A stretch of 22,982 nt of DNA from NCBI GenBank assembly GCA_900762005.1, contig CAAFEV010000197.1, positions 1 to 22,982 of the forward strand, written 5' to 3'. Every line of letters begins with the position of its first letter. The first letter of the stretch is position 1. Both the position numbers and the translations under genes were made by a program. This document shows, piece after piece, positions 21,188-22,982 of this stretch. The DNA is from an uncultured Oscillospiraceae bacterium (lineage in GTDB: Bacteria; Bacillota; Clostridia; Oscillospirales; Oscillospiraceae). The notes under the pieces were generated by a model. It ran no database searches, had not been told where the DNA came from, and saw only the letters and a program-made list of their open reading frames with translations.

Positions 21188-22982
21188 TTACTTGGTCAGA
21201 TAACGCTGAAGAATTGCGGCAATCTGCGCTCTTGTGGCGAAGTCCTTAGGCAGGAGCTTGCCGTTAGAGCCGTTCAGAATGCCCTCGGCAACCGCCCATT
21301 GCATCGCTCCATAAGCATACTTGCCGATGGTATTCGCATCGGGGAAGGTGCTCAGATCCTTTTCGGTCTCGGGGCTGCCCGCGTAACGGTAGAGAATGGT
21401 CGCTACCTGTTCGCGGGAAATCGGTGTATCCGGCTCAAAGGTATTCGCGCTCATACCGTTGACAATTTTCTCGCTTGCCGCCCAGACGATGGCATCGGTG
21501 TACCACTTCCCTGCAGGAACATCCTTAAACGGGTTGGCGAAATCCACCGTCGGCTTGCCCTCCTGCCGCCACAGCACCGTGACCAGCATTGCACGTGTCA
21601 GCTTGCCGTTCGGCTCGAACAATCCGTCGCCCATGCCGTTCATCAGTCCGTTATTGAGCACGAAGTCAATGCCCTCGTGATACCAGCGGTCACTGTCCAA
21701 ATCCGAGAACAGATGGCACGGACAGCCCGGTCCGCCGTCGCATTTGTCGGATAGCAGGATAATTTCATCGCAGTTGCGCACACGCAGGCAGCAGGTGGAG
21801 CTGCTCTTGCCCGTCTCGGGGTGCATAAAGCAGATGCCGACCGCACTAACCGTATGCCCGACTTTACAATAGCTTGCAAGCTCGTTTTTTCCGCTTGTGC
21901 CTGAGGTGATATAGCCGTCGATAAAGACGGTAGCCAGATCTCCCTTTGCATCGCGCAGGCGTAGCTGCGTCACGCTGCTACCGAGCAGCTCGACCTCGGT
22001 AATCACGCCCTCGACCTTCAGCAGCTCACCGCCGTGCTTGGTATAGTTCATCGCCTCGGCGTTGGGAAGGGGGTTCGGCTCAATGATGTGCTTTGGCTCG
22101 TCTAAGACCTTACAGGTGAGAACCTGCAGTTCCAGATCGTCCTGATAGGCATCGACGAAGCCGACAATACGCAGCTTTGTGCCCTGCGCAAGTCCGGACT
22201 CGGAATACGGATAAATCGTCACGCCGCCGGTGGCGTCCTGAATATAAACCGTGTCAAAGAAGGTATTGTTGTCGTTATCCGTTCCGGCTGTGACGTAGCC
22301 CTCAATGCAGAATACATCGCCCATAGCACCCTTACGCATATCGGCAATCGGCGAGACGGGCAGTTGTGCGGCATTCTCCGCGATGATATTTGACAGCAGG
22401 ACGGCGTTGACCTTCGGCTCGTTGTTATCGTTGAGCAAATCAAAATCGGAAAGAAATACACCGCCGCACAGGAAGATGGTGCCGCCCGCCTTGGTTTCTT
22501 GCGCGGCTGCGGCAATCACGTTGCCCGCCTGCACGACGTAGCTGATGCTTTCGCCGCCGATGGTATAGCCTGCGTCGGTCTTGGTGTCGGCGGAGAAGGT
22601 CTCGGGATTTCCGTAGACCAGTGCTTCGGCCGCCTTAATCTTATCATTTGCAACGGCTGCGCTCAAATCAACGCTGCACGCGCTGTAGATACTGAACGGC
22701 AGCGCACTGTCTGCGCCCTTGAGCCACTTCGACGCGGCGTTATACTTGTTCAGCTCCAAGGCATAGGTGAGCTTGCCGCTTTCGTTCAGCTCGGCAATCT
22801 CATCCGAACGCAGACGCATGGTCGAGCCGAGGGCTTCAAGCAGCTTGTTCATCTCGGTGTGGGTCTGGCAGGCAGTGGAATCCTGATAATCCGCCATGCC
22901 GCACAGCACAATTGAGCCGCCGTTTTGGACAAAAGTTTTTATTCTGCCAATAAATGCCTCATTAAAATGGGCGGTATTATAG
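21188..22982 (-). CDS. SLH-domain surface protein, partial (5' end beyond window)
   Basis: The reading frame stays open to the window end, so at least 597 residues are present and the N-terminus is missing. The first part (FVQNGGSIVLCGMADYQD, then EMNKLLEALGSTMRLRSDE) resembles IFT52/GldG-like segments found in large secreted proteins of Clostridia. Two OB-like stretches follow, DVFCIEGYVTAG...VYIQDATGGVTIYPY and LLKVEGVITEVELLG, of the type placed next to extracellular nuclease or lamin-tail domains. The C-terminal 180 residues hold three SLH repeats (DLDSDRWYHEGIDFVLNNGL, DVPAGKWYTDAIVWAASEKI, IGKYAYGAMQWAVAEGIL), which anchor proteins to secondary wall polymers. It is thus a cell-surface protein, with a possible role in nucleic-acid use. 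The enzymatic part, if any, lies outside the window. Confidence 0.85.
   Translation of the reverse strand, partial: YNTAHFNEAFIGRIKTFVQNGGSIVLCGMADYQDSTACQTHTEMNKLLEALGSTMRLRSDEIAELNESGKLTYALELNKYNAASKWLKGADSALPFSIYSACSVDLSAAVANDKIKAAEALVYGNPETFSADTKTDAGYTIGGESISYVVQAGNVIAAAAQETKAGGTIFLCGGVFLSDFDLLNDNNEPKVNAVLLSNIIAENAAQLPVSPIADMRKGAMGDVFCIEGYVTAGTDNDNNTFFDTVYIQDATGGVTIYPYSESGLAQGTKLRIVGFVDAYQDDLELQVLTCKVLDEPKHIIEPNPLPNAEAMNYTKHGGELLKVEGVITEVELLGSSVTQLRLRDAKGDLATVFIDGYITSGTSGKNELASYCKVGHTVSAVGICFMHPETGKSSSTCCLRVRNCDEIILLSDKCDGGPGCPCHLFSDLDSDRWYHEGIDFVLNNGLMNGMGDGLFEPNGKLTRAMLVTVLWRQEGKPTVDFANPFKDVPAGKWYTDAIVWAASEKIVNGMSANTFEPDTPISREQVATILYRYAGSPETEKDLSTFPDANTIGKYAYGAMQWAVAEGILNGSNGKLLPKDFATRAQIAAILQRYLTK

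Overview
The window looks like the chromosome of a GC-rich gut-type Firmicute (Clostridia, probably Oscillospirales/Ruminococcaceae). Grounds: strong AGGAGG-type ribosome binding sites, Clostridia-style ABC operons, an S-layer-homology (SLH) protein, an r1t-type holin, and GC-rich palindromic dispersed repeats of the kind common in that group. No species can be named from sequence alone, and no rRNA or tRNA gene was seen.

Layout. 1-2537: host ABC exporter (ATPase plus large permease, plus strand) behind a sigma-70-like promoter. 2569-2609: bidirectional terminator. 2616-16687: a compact phage-derived cassette. Its structural genes all lie on the minus strand and read right to left: small HTH protein, TerS, TerL, portal, Prp-family cysteine protease, scaffold-like protein, N4-gp56-type major capsid protein, an 83-aa protein, head-tail adaptor, stabilization/propeller protein, a 40-aa protein, a 416-aa virion-type protein, two small structural-type proteins, a 91-aa membrane protein, holin, amidase endolysin. 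A self-cleaving S24 repressor faces the other way at 16040-16687. 16729-16770: second shared terminator. 16773-18464: AbrB-type regulator plus ABC-2 exporter operon. 18611-20983: lipoprotein, PLP aminotransferase and unknown-protein operon. 21188-22982: 3' part of a large SLH surface protein running off the window.

How the cassette works together. Two divergent sigma-70 promoters (15932-15960 minus, 15992-16020 plus) are interleaved with copies of a TTTTTGGGAY motif, the likely operator of the S24 repressor. Cleavage of the repressor after DNA damage would release leftward transcription through packaging, head and lysis genes. The cassette has packaging, capsid, neck and lysis genes, all with open frames, but no recognisable integrase, replication gene or long-tail gene between its two host flanks. 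It may be a small podovirus-like remnant, a satellite-like element or a domesticated (PBSX/GTA-like) particle.

The most notable signals are: (1) a phage-encoded Prp protease beside two proteins, scaffold and capsid, that both carry an L27-like LQLFA motif ending at residue 14; (2) a GC-rich palindromic repeat inserted in frame three times in two virion genes (portal and scaffold), always read in the same frame, plus a second hairpin family also in frame; (3) imperfect ~57-bp tandem repeats in the untranslated leader of the lytic operon near terS.
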